Part shown: positions 18,234 to 27,026 of the stretch, in pieces
Numbering within the stretch: the first letter of the stretch is position 1
Layout of the letters: each line of letters begins with the position of its first letter
Assembly: GCA_902562425.1 (NCBI GenBank)
Contig: CACETF010000005.1
Location: forward strand, 62,001-126,000
Length of the DNA stretch: 64,000 nt
Origin: Porticoccaceae bacterium
GTDB taxonomy: Bacteria > Pseudomonadota > Gammaproteobacteria > Pseudomonadales > Porticoccaceae
Direction of reading: 5' to 3'
The notes under the pieces: model-generated
What the model was told of the DNA's origin: nothing
The model's input: the letters and a program-made list of their open reading frames with translations, nothing else
Databases searched by the model: none
Position numbers and translations under genes: made by a program

Positions 18234-20273
18234 CTAGAATGGTCCTGATTGGCTACTTGCGTTACCCCAAATGGAACTCCATACCCTTGTTCCATTTATA
18301 TAGTAAACGGCATCATCGTGGATGAACGAACGGCTACGGTTATCCCACCCGCTAGGCGTTGTAATTCTGCCAGCTTCAAATATAGACGCTAAACTAGGGA
18401 TAGACTTGTTTCTCAACTCAAACATATACAACCGGTCCTTGTTCTGATAACCAGACTCATCGCTATAAAGACCCATACTTACAGGTACCAAAAAACGATC
18501 TAGGTCATCATTAATCTGTTGATAAGTGAAGGCATATCTATTATAGCGAGCTTCTGAATAGCTCCAACGTGCATTCTCGTCTGAGCCTAGCACCATCGCC
18601 CCAAGTGACGACGGCAAGTTCATCCGTCCGACATCGAACAACTCTAGCTTTACCAAACCCGACTCATCCTGACCAAGACCCAACAGTAACTTCTCACTTA
18701 CCGGATGTAAAAAATCAGAGAACCCAGTAACTGTTAATTCTCCGGCGATCACAGGATCGGAAGGTACGGAAAGATCCAGAACATAGAGCGGATCAATGCG
18801 CTCAAATGTCACAAGGTAGAGGGTATTACCGAAAAATCTAACGCCATAGAGATCTTCATTGGGTTTCCCGATTTCCTGAGGACGATTCTCATTCGGTAGT
18901 GTAGAAATCAGATCCATTCTAAGCTCTTGTTCATTCAACTTAAGGATTGACAGTTGGTGATCAAACCGATCGTCCGAATCAAAGTCTCGATCCGTCGTCA
19001 CAACACGCAAGTGGCCTTCATACTCATTAATCCGAAAATCTCGATTACCATTGAGATATAGTGCGCCCTCGACAACTCCAGAGCCCAGATAATTCAAATC
19101 CGACGACAAATCATATCCATGGAGAATAGTTTTCGATTTGGCTGATGAAGCATCAACCTGCGTGAGGTAAATTGCATTTTCACTCACGTAAATACCATCT
19201 GTCGACTCGAGATAGCACCTTGCCTTCGATAGGGAATTTGACACCAGATCTATTGCAAATACTATCGTCAATGTTGGATATCCAATCTCAACGGGAGCCT
19301 GTTCATTATCTCGATCAAAAAGAAAACAATCCTGTGATTTAATTGCTTCTGAGGGTTCTCCATCAACGGTGACCTTGGGTAAGATATCGGTGACTGTAAG
19401 ATTAGTAAGAAGTTGTTCATTTTCGGTTTGTTGCTCAGCAGTTGGGTAATACTCAAATCCCCTTATCGATGGGGTGTGTCGAGTTATGAAATAGATAATA
19501 TTGCCCTTTCTCCTGCTGCTCACAAAACCTCCCTCCACTTCAATGTTAAATTGACTTGTAGGATTCCCTATGTCACTTATGTCATAGATATCAAGAACAG
19601 TAGTCTGCTCCCTCCATCTCGAGACGCGCAAGAACTCACTTCCATAGGAGCCCCACCAGCCGGATGAGCTGATTGCGGCGAGCTGGGAGCCACTCACATA
19701 GAGACCTTCTACAGTATGCAAAGTATCCAGCTCAATAGACGAGACCTGCTCAATGGACGCGGTAGCTGGCTCTGTCCTCAAGATTCGGATCCTGCGTTTA
19801 TCTGTCTGAGTCGGCAGAACATTTAAAGCTGTACTGGTGGTAGGATCCTCCTCAACAACAACGTCTTCCATGATAAAACAGCAGTCCATGCTCTTACTTG
19901 GAGCAATAAACATATGGTCACCGTTGTACTTGACATAATCATGCTCATCAACATTCTTCTCAAGAGTATACGTGGTGGTATAGTTTTCTGAGGAGGTGAC
20001 TACATCGGATGCAGTCACCTCAATTGAGGGTTGAAATAGCGCGCGTTCCGCCATATTACTCTCGGTGAGTGTTATCAGCCCCTGGCGAACACTGTTAATA
20101 ATCTCGGAATCGGTTTCTGCTAGAATCAGCATACCTTGAGGTGCTGGTTGTTCATTGACAACAGTATAACTATTGGTATAACCAGCATTATTATCCGAGC
20201 CACCTCCTCCCCCGCAGGACATGAGGACCGACGCTGTAATGGGCAATAAAACTTTTGGGTAGTGAGCACACAT
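18234..20273 (-). CDS. Beta-propeller-domain lipoprotein
   Basis: The 679-residue protein starts with a short lipoprotein signal ending LMSC at Cys 20, followed by a Gly/Ser linker, so it is probably membrane-anchored outside the cytoplasm. The remainder resembles the secreted C-terminal beta-propeller family (Beta_propel). It shows recurrent blades such as TTVLDIYDISDIGNP, GNIIYFITR, GVRFFGNTLYLVTF and PLYVLDLSVPSDPVIAGEL. The start at 20273 has GGAG eight bases upstream and gives a normal signal length; an ATG 17 codons upstream (20324) lacks a site. It is the third gene of a minus-strand cluster after the DUF1501 and DUF1800 proteins. Function unknown. Confidence 0.8.
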   Translation of the reverse strand: MCAHYPKVLLPITASVLMSCGGGGGSDNNAGYTNSYTVVNEQPAPQGMLILAETDSEIINSVRQGLITLTESNMAERALFQPSIEVTASDVVTSSENYTTTYTLEKNVDEHDYVKYNGDHMFIAPSKSMDCCFIMEDVVVEEDPTTSTALNVLPTQTDKRRIRILRTEPATASIEQVSSIELDTLHTVEGLYVSGSQLAAISSSGWWGSYGSEFLRVSRWREQTTVLDIYDISDIGNPTSQFNIEVEGGFVSSRRKGNIIYFITRHTPSIRGFEYYPTAEQQTENEQLLTNLTVTDILPKVTVDGEPSEAIKSQDCFLFDRDNEQAPVEIGYPTLTIVFAIDLVSNSLSKARCYLESTDGIYVSENAIYLTQVDASSAKSKTILHGYDLSSDLNYLGSGVVEGALYLNGNRDFRINEYEGHLRVVTTDRDFDSDDRFDHQLSILKLNEQELRMDLISTLPNENRPQEIGKPNEDLYGVRFFGNTLYLVTFERIDPLYVLDLSVPSDPVIAGELTVTGFSDFLHPVSEKLLLGLGQDESGLVKLELFDVGRMNLPSSLGAMVLGSDENARWSYSEARYNRYAFTYQQINDDLDRFLVPVSMGLYSDESGYQNKDRLYMFELRNKSIPSLASIFEAGRITTPSGWDNRSRSFIHDDAVYYINGTRVWSSIWGNASSQSGPF

Positions 20274-20398
20274 CCGAACTACTCCAATCTTCTCGTTTTT
20301 TTTTAGGTCTGATCTTGCACTCATCGCAGTCTATTCTCTGCCAATATTTGGAGCAACTCTCAGTAAAACATAAGGGATAAAAAACAACTCCTTTACAT

Positions 20399-23300
20399 TT
20401 ACCGACTGATTTGAACATCCGGCGCGGTCATCATGGTATAAACGGCAAGTCGGTTACGGTTCATACTATTTGAATAGGTCGACAGACGCTGGGCAAGAAA
20501 GTCTATAAAAGCATCTGTTCCAGAACCGACGTTAACTTCCTGCCCAATATTAGTCAGCTGTCCTGCGTTGAGATAAAAATCTAAGAATCTCACGATAGCC
20601 TCAGCTTTTGATAAATTGGTTCCCATCGTGCTATCCCAAACACTATCGAGGACTTCATGGTCTAGCTTAACCCTAAACTGATCCCTCGTGTAGGTGAGAT
20701 TAAAATTTGTATATCGACTGCTTCTACTGAGACCACTTGAGCTTACCAAGCTAGAAAAAACATTAAATGTATTAAATATCTGACTTTCTGTTACAAGCTG
20801 AAGTTCAGGCGACACCAACGAGTTACCAGCTATGGGTCCAGTTGGTGCGAAGTCCGGTGAGAAAAAGTTGAATACCGAGGGAGCGCGGAGGACCTCTTGC
20901 CCGATAGCTTGCATGTTACCAATCCGCATGAGTGTAGCCTCAGGATCAAATCTTTCAATATTACTATGACCCACCCCGGGAATCGCATCATTATCGACTG
21001 CATAAGACTCGCCCAACGGGATTTCTGAGCTAGCTCGTAGTAGCCTTAACACGGATGTGAGATGGAGCAAAGGCTCCTTAAACTTTCCAGAGCTAGGAGA
21101 ATTAATGGTCGCAGGGTTTCGAGCCTCGGGGTCAAGTAGAATCGCCTTTATCACAGCACGGAGATCTCCCTGCTCTCCAAAGGAAGTTGCAACACGCTCT
21201 ATGTAGCCGGGGCTGGGATTAGACGTCACAAATCGCTGTATTAGTTTCCGCGAAATGAAAGGAGCGGTTGTCCCATGTCCCACCAAATAATCGAGGACTT
21301 GGTCAAGCTCTTCATTCGCGGATGAGACACTTATCGAACTGCTCGCGCCAATTTTTTTTGTCTCACCACCATCCTCAAACAATATCTTCTCACCAAAGTC
21401 ATGGTGAGCCGTGAAGAATTTCATCGGGTGCGTCCACCGGTGTTGGACAGAGTTGTTAAAACTGTTACCCCTTGAGAAATTAGTATTGTTAATAACTGAG
21501 GTGCCATTATTGGTTTTACTGAAAGAAAGCCCAGTCATTACACGTGCTAGCTCACTGATAACAGAGTTATCATAAGTTTCTATTGGAAGGTTGTTTTCTC
21601 CTAGCTTGATAGACCCGTTTTTTTGCCTGTGAACAAGGCCAAAGGTAAAGAGCTGCATCACCTCTCGAGCATAGTTCTCATCAGGGTAAGTTCCCTTTGC
21701 CGGGTCCTCTTTTTTATTCCTAAGATGGCTAAGGTATAAACCCATTATAGGATGACGAGTCACATCTCCCAACAACTGCCGATATGTCCCAAAAGCATTT
21801 TCTGCAAGCGTATCCCAATAATCAGCCGCACCTCGGTGGCCATTTCTCACACCAGCGTCTTGATCGCTCACGACTAGGATCTCGCTCAACGCAAATGTCA
21901 TCCGCTGCCGCAGCTGATCCCGGCCATAAATTGCCATTGGCCAAAAAGCATCTCTTCTCAGATTTTCCTCAGGCTCAGCCCTATCGCAACCTGCATTCCG
22001 AGTAATATCACAGGAAAGGAAGAGAGGGATCGTCTCATCCAAAAGTGTAAGCATCTCAGTTTGCGGTTTTTCGAACTGGCTATCTATCCAACTTTCGTAG
22101 GCAGCCATCCGATTCTCTCCGTTCTCTTCGATAGTCGCCCTAAGTTCTTTGTAACTTCGCTCCGTCGAGCCGAATGTAGATTGATTCAAAAACCTAACGA
22201 CATCGGTATCCACCTGAGTTTTTGTTAAACCTGCAGAATAGGCAATCTCTCCGCCCTCAGAATCTGTTGGGGCATTCACATTGGCGTCAAAAACCAGAGT
22301 TGCCGAAATCTCACCATTGGAGTATTCCGCGGTGTGAATATTTATGTAAAATTTTCCTTCAAATAGCGCATCCAACACCTGCTGCTCTGTTGTATAAATA
22401 CCTCCAGGCGCCATATCCCAATTAAAGGAATTTAAATGTCCGTCCTCGTCAAGCAATGACTCTTCTATATCCCTCACGATGGTCCCAGAGGGCAGCATAT
22501 GTATGTGCTGATCCGTCCTTCTCGAACCGAGATTAGAGAAGTTATAATTCAGCACGCCGGCGTCGTTATCGCCCTGTAATACAAAACTAAGCAGCCCAGA
22601 GGCGACAGTATCCGCGCCGTCCTGCGGCCCAAACGCACCCAAAAAGACTCTTCCATTTTCTGGCGCATTACTAGCATCGCTTACAATTACCGAACCCGCG
22701 ACATCAGTACCAAGCTCATAGCCCTCTCTGGGTTTCAGAGTTAAAGTCAGTGTTTCAGGTACTTCTTTCACAGAATCTTGTGTGGCTAAGACTTCAATCA
22801 CCCGAAAATTTTGATTCTCCGCCAACCTTAGGGTCGCACCAACACCTTCACCGTCACCATATGACAGGCTAATATCAGCCTCGCTCACCGAACCGCGAGT
22901 TGGATTCTCGTTACCCGACATCTGAAAGTCAATATCAAGCTCCACAGGATCTCCGGTCCGCAGAATCTGAAACTTTCCGAGCTGACCATTTGCTTCATAA
23001 GCATTTTCCTCCAAGACCATGAGAGTTATCCTCGGAGTCGCCGACCGTGTTTCATCCTCCGGAAAATCATCGCTAGCATCCTCAACGCCATCATTGTCAT
23101 CATCAGGATCCGAATTATTACCTACGCCATCCCCGTCGGAGTCAACACTCTCGTTTGCGTCGAGTGGAAACGCGTCTGCAGAATCGGAAACTCCATCATT
23201 GTCATCATCATCATCTGCATGATTTCCAAGTCCATCTGAATCAGTATCTAACGACTCAGAGCTATCCAAAGGGAAGACATCCTCCAAGTCCAATACCCCA

Positions 23301-23638
23301 TCGCCATCGTCGTCATTATCCTCATTGTTCCCAACCCCATCTGAATCAGTATCTAACGACTCAGAGCTATTTAAAGGGAAGCTATCCTCAATGTCCGATA
23401 CCCCATCGCCATCATCGTCAGTATCTTCATTGTTCCCAACCCCATCTGAATCAGTATCCACGGATTCGGCAGCGTTATCTGGAAAAGCATCCAAGGAATT
23501 GAGCACGCCATCATTATCTCTGTCCGAATCCACCGAAAGGGATTGAGAATCGCCACCACCGCCGCCACAGCCAAATAACGTTAACATTAAGAAAAATATC
23601 GGCAGATGACTGGTTAATTTTGGCATCAGTGATCTCAC
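20399..23638 (-). CDS. DUF1800 lipoprotein with TSP3 repeats and CHRD domain
   Basis: The 1079-residue protein has a lipoprotein signal ending LFGC (Cys 24). Residues about 36-196 are acidic thrombospondin-type-3 Ca-binding repeats (DTDSDGVGNN / DDDGDGV) of 35-residue period. A Calx-beta-like stretch covers about 200-325. A CHRD-type domain follows, with QHIHMLPSG and FYINIHTAEYSNGEI. From about 475 there is DUF1800, recognisable by RFLNQSTFGST, ENYAREVMQLFTFG and DFGEKILF. DUF1800 proteins are nearly always next to a DUF1501 protein, as here (4-base overlap). Biochemical function is not known; an extracellular role is inferred. Confidence 0.9.
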   Translation of the reverse strand: MRSLMPKLTSHLPIFFLMLTLFGCGGGGGDSQSLSVDSDRDNDGVLNSLDAFPDNAAESVDTDSDGVGNNEDTDDDGDGVSDIEDSFPLNSSESLDTDSDGVGNNEDNDDDGDGVLDLEDVFPLDSSESLDTDSDGLGNHADDDDDNDGVSDSADAFPLDANESVDSDGDGVGNNSDPDDDNDGVEDASDDFPEDETRSATPRITLMVLEENAYEANGQLGKFQILRTGDPVELDIDFQMSGNENPTRGSVSEADISLSYGDGEGVGATLRLAENQNFRVIEVLATQDSVKEVPETLTLTLKPREGYELGTDVAGSVIVSDASNAPENGRVFLGAFGPQDGADTVASGLLSFVLQGDNDAGVLNYNFSNLGSRRTDQHIHMLPSGTIVRDIEESLLDEDGHLNSFNWDMAPGGIYTTEQQVLDALFEGKFYINIHTAEYSNGEISATLVFDANVNAPTDSEGGEIAYSAGLTKTQVDTDVVRFLNQSTFGSTERSYKELRATIEENGENRMAAYESWIDSQFEKPQTEMLTLLDETIPLFLSCDITRNAGCDRAEPEENLRRDAFWPMAIYGRDQLRQRMTFALSEILVVSDQDAGVRNGHRGAADYWDTLAENAFGTYRQLLGDVTRHPIMGLYLSHLRNKKEDPAKGTYPDENYAREVMQLFTFGLVHRQKNGSIKLGENNLPIETYDNSVISELARVMTGLSFSKTNNGTSVINNTNFSRGNSFNNSVQHRWTHPMKFFTAHHDFGEKILFEDGGETKKIGASSSISVSSANEELDQVLDYLVGHGTTAPFISRKLIQRFVTSNPSPGYIERVATSFGEQGDLRAVIKAILLDPEARNPATINSPSSGKFKEPLLHLTSVLRLLRASSEIPLGESYAVDNDAIPGVGHSNIERFDPEATLMRIGNMQAIGQEVLRAPSVFNFFSPDFAPTGPIAGNSLVSPELQLVTESQIFNTFNVFSSLVSSSGLSRSSRYTNFNLTYTRDQFRVKLDHEVLDSVWDSTMGTNLSKAEAIVRFLDFYLNAGQLTNIGQEVNVGSGTDAFIDFLAQRLSTYSNSMNRNRLAVYTMMTAPDVQISR
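23050..23533 (-). repeat. Tandem 105-bp repeats encoding TSP3 modules
   Basis: About four and a half copies of a 105-base unit encode the acidic Ca-binding repeats of the DUF1800 lipoprotein. Neighbouring copies around 23230-23460 are near-identical over tens of bases, for instance the repeated CCCATCTGAATCAGTATC on the + strand. This shows recent duplication or gene conversion and a likely place for copy-number change. Confidence 0.85.
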
Positions 23639-25101
23639 AGTTGAAGGAAGTCAAGATTAGAGCTGGCTTCAAAGGGACTAGCAAAGTTTGCCAATGATGG
23701 GAAAATCTTGCCCACATCAGACTGAGGTACGCCCATCCAATGGGCTATAGAGGCCGCACACTGTGAGTTGGAGGTGGTTGGTATCCATCTTCCCCGGCCG
23801 GGGTCAAGGGGATTATTGAGATCAAGCGTCGGGTAAGTCCCAAAAAAACGGCTGCCCTTTACCATCCCTCCCATAGCAAGCGCATGCCCACCCCATCCAT
23901 GGTCTGTTCCGCTTCCTTCATCATCACCATTTGGTGTGAAGGTACGACCAAATTCTGACCCTACATATGTGAGAACCTGATCAAAATCACCTTGCTCCTT
24001 GAGCACATTTCGAAAAGCTCCAAGAGCCGCGTCCAGCTCAGCCATCAAAGTGGCGTGATCGGCTAGCATGTTTTGATGTGTGTCGAATCCGTTCATCTTC
24101 ACGAAGTATACCGGCCGTCGGTTCGACTCTAACGGACGACCACCAATCATCTTGGCCACCGTCTTAAGCTGGCGAGAGACTCGAGTATCAGAAAGTCCAG
24201 CGGCATTAAATATACCATCATAATCCACTCCGGATGCCTCCGCCCTCTCAAAAGTGCTTGAGACTATCGTTTCCGCCCTCCTGGCGGATTGAAAAACCTC
24301 CTGATACTTTTGCGCCATGAGGTGGGAAGATCCATTGACGGACTCCATCCCTGCCTCGACTAGGGCCTTTCGATCACCATTGAAGGCCGCGAGGGAAACA
24401 ACTCCGTTAGTTCCCATCGTATAAGGATTCACAAGACTATCACGACTTACCTGAAAAGAGTTCAATCCAGAAACAGAAATCAACGGAGATAGACTAACAT
24501 CAGTATTGTAGTCCGATAGCATTTCGGCCAATCTACCGCCCCAGCCATACTGGAATGGATTGGTGGGCTCACTCTGAAACTGCCGTTGTTGATCGGCATG
24601 AGAAAATAACCGAGGAGGAAGTTTGACAGCAGCATCCGAAAATTGTTGACTGTTCGTTGGGACGATCAAGTTGCCCACGTTGCAGATGACTGACATCTCA
24701 CCTGAGTTGAACATTCCTGCAAGATTCTGACAAGCAGGGTGTAATCCAAAGTCACTCGAGCTGGATCCGTCATAAAGAGTTGCCGCGTTTTGCAAATTTA
24801 AAATCTGTAGCTGCTCACTTGGAAGGGCGAGGAAGCGTCTTCCCCGATCATATTCCGCACGCATCGAACCAGAGCCCGAGGGTATAATCATATTAAATGA
24901 GTCATTTCCACCCTCAAGAAATACAAGTACAAGAGCGCGAAAATCATGATGAGATCCCGATAAAACTTTCGGAGCATTGACAAGTCCAAAGAACCCCATC
25001 GAATTTACGGCCAAACTCGCTCCTATAGAAACGCGAGAAATCCTCCTCAGAAAGGCTCGCCTCGTGAGAACCTTACGATAGTTCAAAGTGCCACCCTGCA
25101 A
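23635..25101 (-). CDS. DUF1501 protein with Tat signal
   Basis: The 488-residue protein opens with a twin-arginine-type signal (TRRAFLRR, residues 13-20, then a hydrophobic stretch), so it should be exported folded. DUF1501 features follow: LVLVFLEGGNDSFNMIIPSG, GLHPACQNLAGMF, and late VGSEFGRTFTPNG with GTDHGWGGHALAMGG. The family is related to sulfatase/alkaline-phosphatase folds but its reaction is unknown. The start taken is TTG at 25101; another TTG at 25086 with AGGG upstream is as likely. It opens the DUF1501-DUF1800-propeller cluster and overlaps DUF1800 by four bases. Confidence 0.88.
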   Translation of the reverse strand: MQGGTLNYRKVLTRRAFLRRISRVSIGASLAVNSMGFFGLVNAPKVLSGSHHDFRALVLVFLEGGNDSFNMIIPSGSGSMRAEYDRGRRFLALPSEQLQILNLQNAATLYDGSSSSDFGLHPACQNLAGMFNSGEMSVICNVGNLIVPTNSQQFSDAAVKLPPRLFSHADQQRQFQSEPTNPFQYGWGGRLAEMLSDYNTDVSLSPLISVSGLNSFQVSRDSLVNPYTMGTNGVVSLAAFNGDRKALVEAGMESVNGSSHLMAQKYQEVFQSARRAETIVSSTFERAEASGVDYDGIFNAAGLSDTRVSRQLKTVAKMIGGRPLESNRRPVYFVKMNGFDTHQNMLADHATLMAELDAALGAFRNVLKEQGDFDQVLTYVGSEFGRTFTPNGDDEGSGTDHGWGGHALAMGGMVKGSRFFGTYPTLDLNNPLDPGRGRWIPTTSNSQCAASIAHWMGVPQSDVGKIFPSLANFASPFEASSNLDFLQL

Positions 25102-25459
25102 CCTTTAATTTCTTTTTTAAGATATATCCCAACATACTTATCTCAATTTTCACAAATTTAAACGTACGAAAAGTTGTGAAAGTTGCACACCCCCCATATC
25201 GTCCTTAAAAATACAATCACTAAAAATAAAACTGATCGTCCATTAGGCCAGAAGCGCAAGGACTTGTGTTAATCATGGGCTTTCATACCAAAATTCTCCA
25301 TAATATTGCACCAAAGTGTAACATAATAGCTCACACTGAGAGATTTTTATTTCTTAACCTTGATATCAGGAACAAGGAAATTTTTAACTTACACCTAATC
25401 AAAAGATGGTCTGATTGACTACTGTTTTAGAGTAATCCTTCTCAGGCATTTTTATGCTG
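25102..25459. other. Intergenic region upstream of the DUF1501 cluster
   Basis: These 358 AT-rich bases lie between the HD-domain gene and the DUF1501 gene, both on the minus strand. They should hold the promoter of the secreted-protein cluster. A weak TTGAGA with ATCTTA 17 bases on is present close to the DUF1501 start on the minus strand. A 47-codon + strand frame with ATG near 25275 has only a distant AAGGA and is not claimed. No relic gene was recognised. Confidence 0.4.
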
Positions 25460-26038
25460 TCAAGTAGAATTATAGGCCATCGCAATAGATGTCCTCGGCT
25501 TTTTGAATACTCTCCTTACCATTGGCTCAAAATATTCGATACCCAAACTTTCGTATCCCGGATCGAATGAATTTTGATCATATTTTTCGCAAAACTCTGC
25601 ACAAGCGTCCCAATGCTCGTTTTCCTTGAAACTATCTCTACTATTTTTGTCAAGCCCAACGTGCTCAAAAAAATAATACCCTTGGAAGACTCCATGATGC
25701 TTTATGATCCAGTGATTACGCTCTGACACGAAAGGCTGGAGCATTGTCGCAGCGAGATCTGCATGGTTTGCGGATCCAATGGTATCCCCTATGTCATGTA
25801 AAAGGGCACAAACCACATACTCCTCATCGCGCCCATCACGATAAGCGCGCGTTGCGGCTTGCAGACTGTGGGCGTAACGGTCAATAGGAAATCCGCCTGT
25901 ATCTCCCTTGAGGAGGGCTAAATGATCCAGTATCCGATCTGCCAGTTTTTCAGAAAATTTCGCCGAGTGCTCTGTTATAATCGCGTAATCATCAGCTGTT
26001 CCTTTCGACATTTCAGTAAACGTCACCTGTTTTTCCAT
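25460..26038 (-). CDS. HD-domain protein (phosphohydrolase or diiron-oxygenase type)
   Basis: This 192-residue cytosolic protein has HD-superfamily metal ligands: H57 in YAHSLQ, H81-D82 in LLHDIGD, H92 in NHADLA, and H114-H115 in IKHHG. The spacing resembles the COG4341/PhnZ/MIOX-like group, which includes mixed-valent diiron oxygenases as well as hydrolases. The reaction therefore cannot be fixed from sequence alone. GGAGG seven bases before the ATG is a strong ribosome site. It follows a class II aldolase gene by 62 bases on the same strand, suggesting a shared small-molecule catabolic task. Confidence 0.8.
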   Translation of the reverse strand: MEKQVTFTEMSKGTADDYAIITEHSAKFSEKLADRILDHLALLKGDTGGFPIDRYAHSLQAATRAYRDGRDEEYVVCALLHDIGDTIGSANHADLAATMLQPFVSERNHWIIKHHGVFQGYYFFEHVGLDKNSRDSFKENEHWDACAEFCEKYDQNSFDPGYESLGIEYFEPMVRRVFKKPRTSIAMAYNST

Positions 26039-26101
26039 TATTCTACCTCCAAAATTTTAAAGGCCCTTGGTGTGACTATTGTATAAGATTTGCTATACGA
26101 C

Positions 26102-26839
26102 TCAATCTCTGTAGCTCGGATCAAGTTTATCCATGAGCCTTTGCATTCCTGCAAACTCCAGCTGACCAAAAGATCCGTTATCAGGATGCTGTAGCTTCAG
26201 TAGTTGTTCAGTTTTTTCAAGCACCTCATCACCAATTGGATTCACCTTCCGACCACAGCTGTCAGTTGCAAACTGGATGTCGCAAGCTCGCTGGAGTCGC
26301 CAGGTGTTTAAAAACGCCTCAGGGATAGTAGCGCCACATCCAACAAGACCATGACTGCGCAGAATCATCAAATTTTTATCCCCTAAATTAGCCACTAACC
26401 TCGGTTTTTCGTCGTCTAAGACAGTTATCCCCTCAAAATCATGATAAGCCACAATTCCCTTGTGTAGGGCGGAGTAAAAATTGTCATGCCGCAAACCCTG
26501 CTGTTGACAAGCTACCGCCATGGCGGAATCGGTATGGGTATGGATTATACAATTGATATCGCATCTCGCCGAGTGAATCGCTGTATGCAGAATAATCCCT
26601 GCGGGATTTACAGAGTTGGGCGAATCACCAACCAGATTTCCGTCAATATCTATCTTAACAAGGTCTGAGGCACAAATCGTACCGTAGTGAAACCCAAAAG
26701 GATTGATCAGAAAATGGGCTCTCTCCCCCGGAACTTTCACAGTGATGTGATTGTATACAAGTTCCGTCCAGCCAAGATAATCAAATATTCGGAAGCAAGC
26801 AGCAAGCTCAACTCGAATTTCTTGTTCTTGTTTCACCAT
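26102..26839 (-). CDS. Class II aldolase/adducin-family protein
   Basis: The 245-residue protein has the zinc-site motifs of the class II aldolase/adducin family: HTHTD (His 100 and 102) and RSHG (His 163), with YNHITVKVPG near the N-terminus. Members cleave phosphorylated sugars such as fuculose-1-phosphate, or act on other hydroxy-carbonyl compounds. Some members in this size class are poorly characterised. It lies between the MFS transporter (187 bases upstream) and the HD-domain gene, all on the minus strand. The exact substrate is unknown. Confidence 0.88.
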   Translation of the reverse strand: MVKQEQEIRVELAACFRIFDYLGWTELVYNHITVKVPGERAHFLINPFGFHYGTICASDLVKIDIDGNLVGDSPNSVNPAGIILHTAIHSARCDINCIIHTHTDSAMAVACQQQGLRHDNFYSALHKGIVAYHDFEGITVLDDEKPRLVANLGDKNLMILRSHGLVGCGATIPEAFLNTWRLQRACDIQFATDSCGRKVNPIGDEVLEKTEQLLKLQHPDNGSFGQLEFAGMQRLMDKLDPSYRD

Positions 26840-27026
26840 ATACTTTGATTTCCAACCAAACTGAAGTAATCATCCAGTACACTTGCATACCAATTTACAG
26901 GATTTTGGCACGGATCGCTCGAGACGTCACCCAAATTCTCTCCAAAAAAATATCCGAAGTCTCAAAATTGAATCTCGCGCTCTAGCTATACAGACCTCAT
27001 TTTTCGTCGGCATAAATACTCACTCC

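Noticed and set aside
23019-23546. Ser/Pro- and His-rich + strand frames
   Set aside because: Low-complexity antisense of the TSP3 repeats in the DUF1800 gene.
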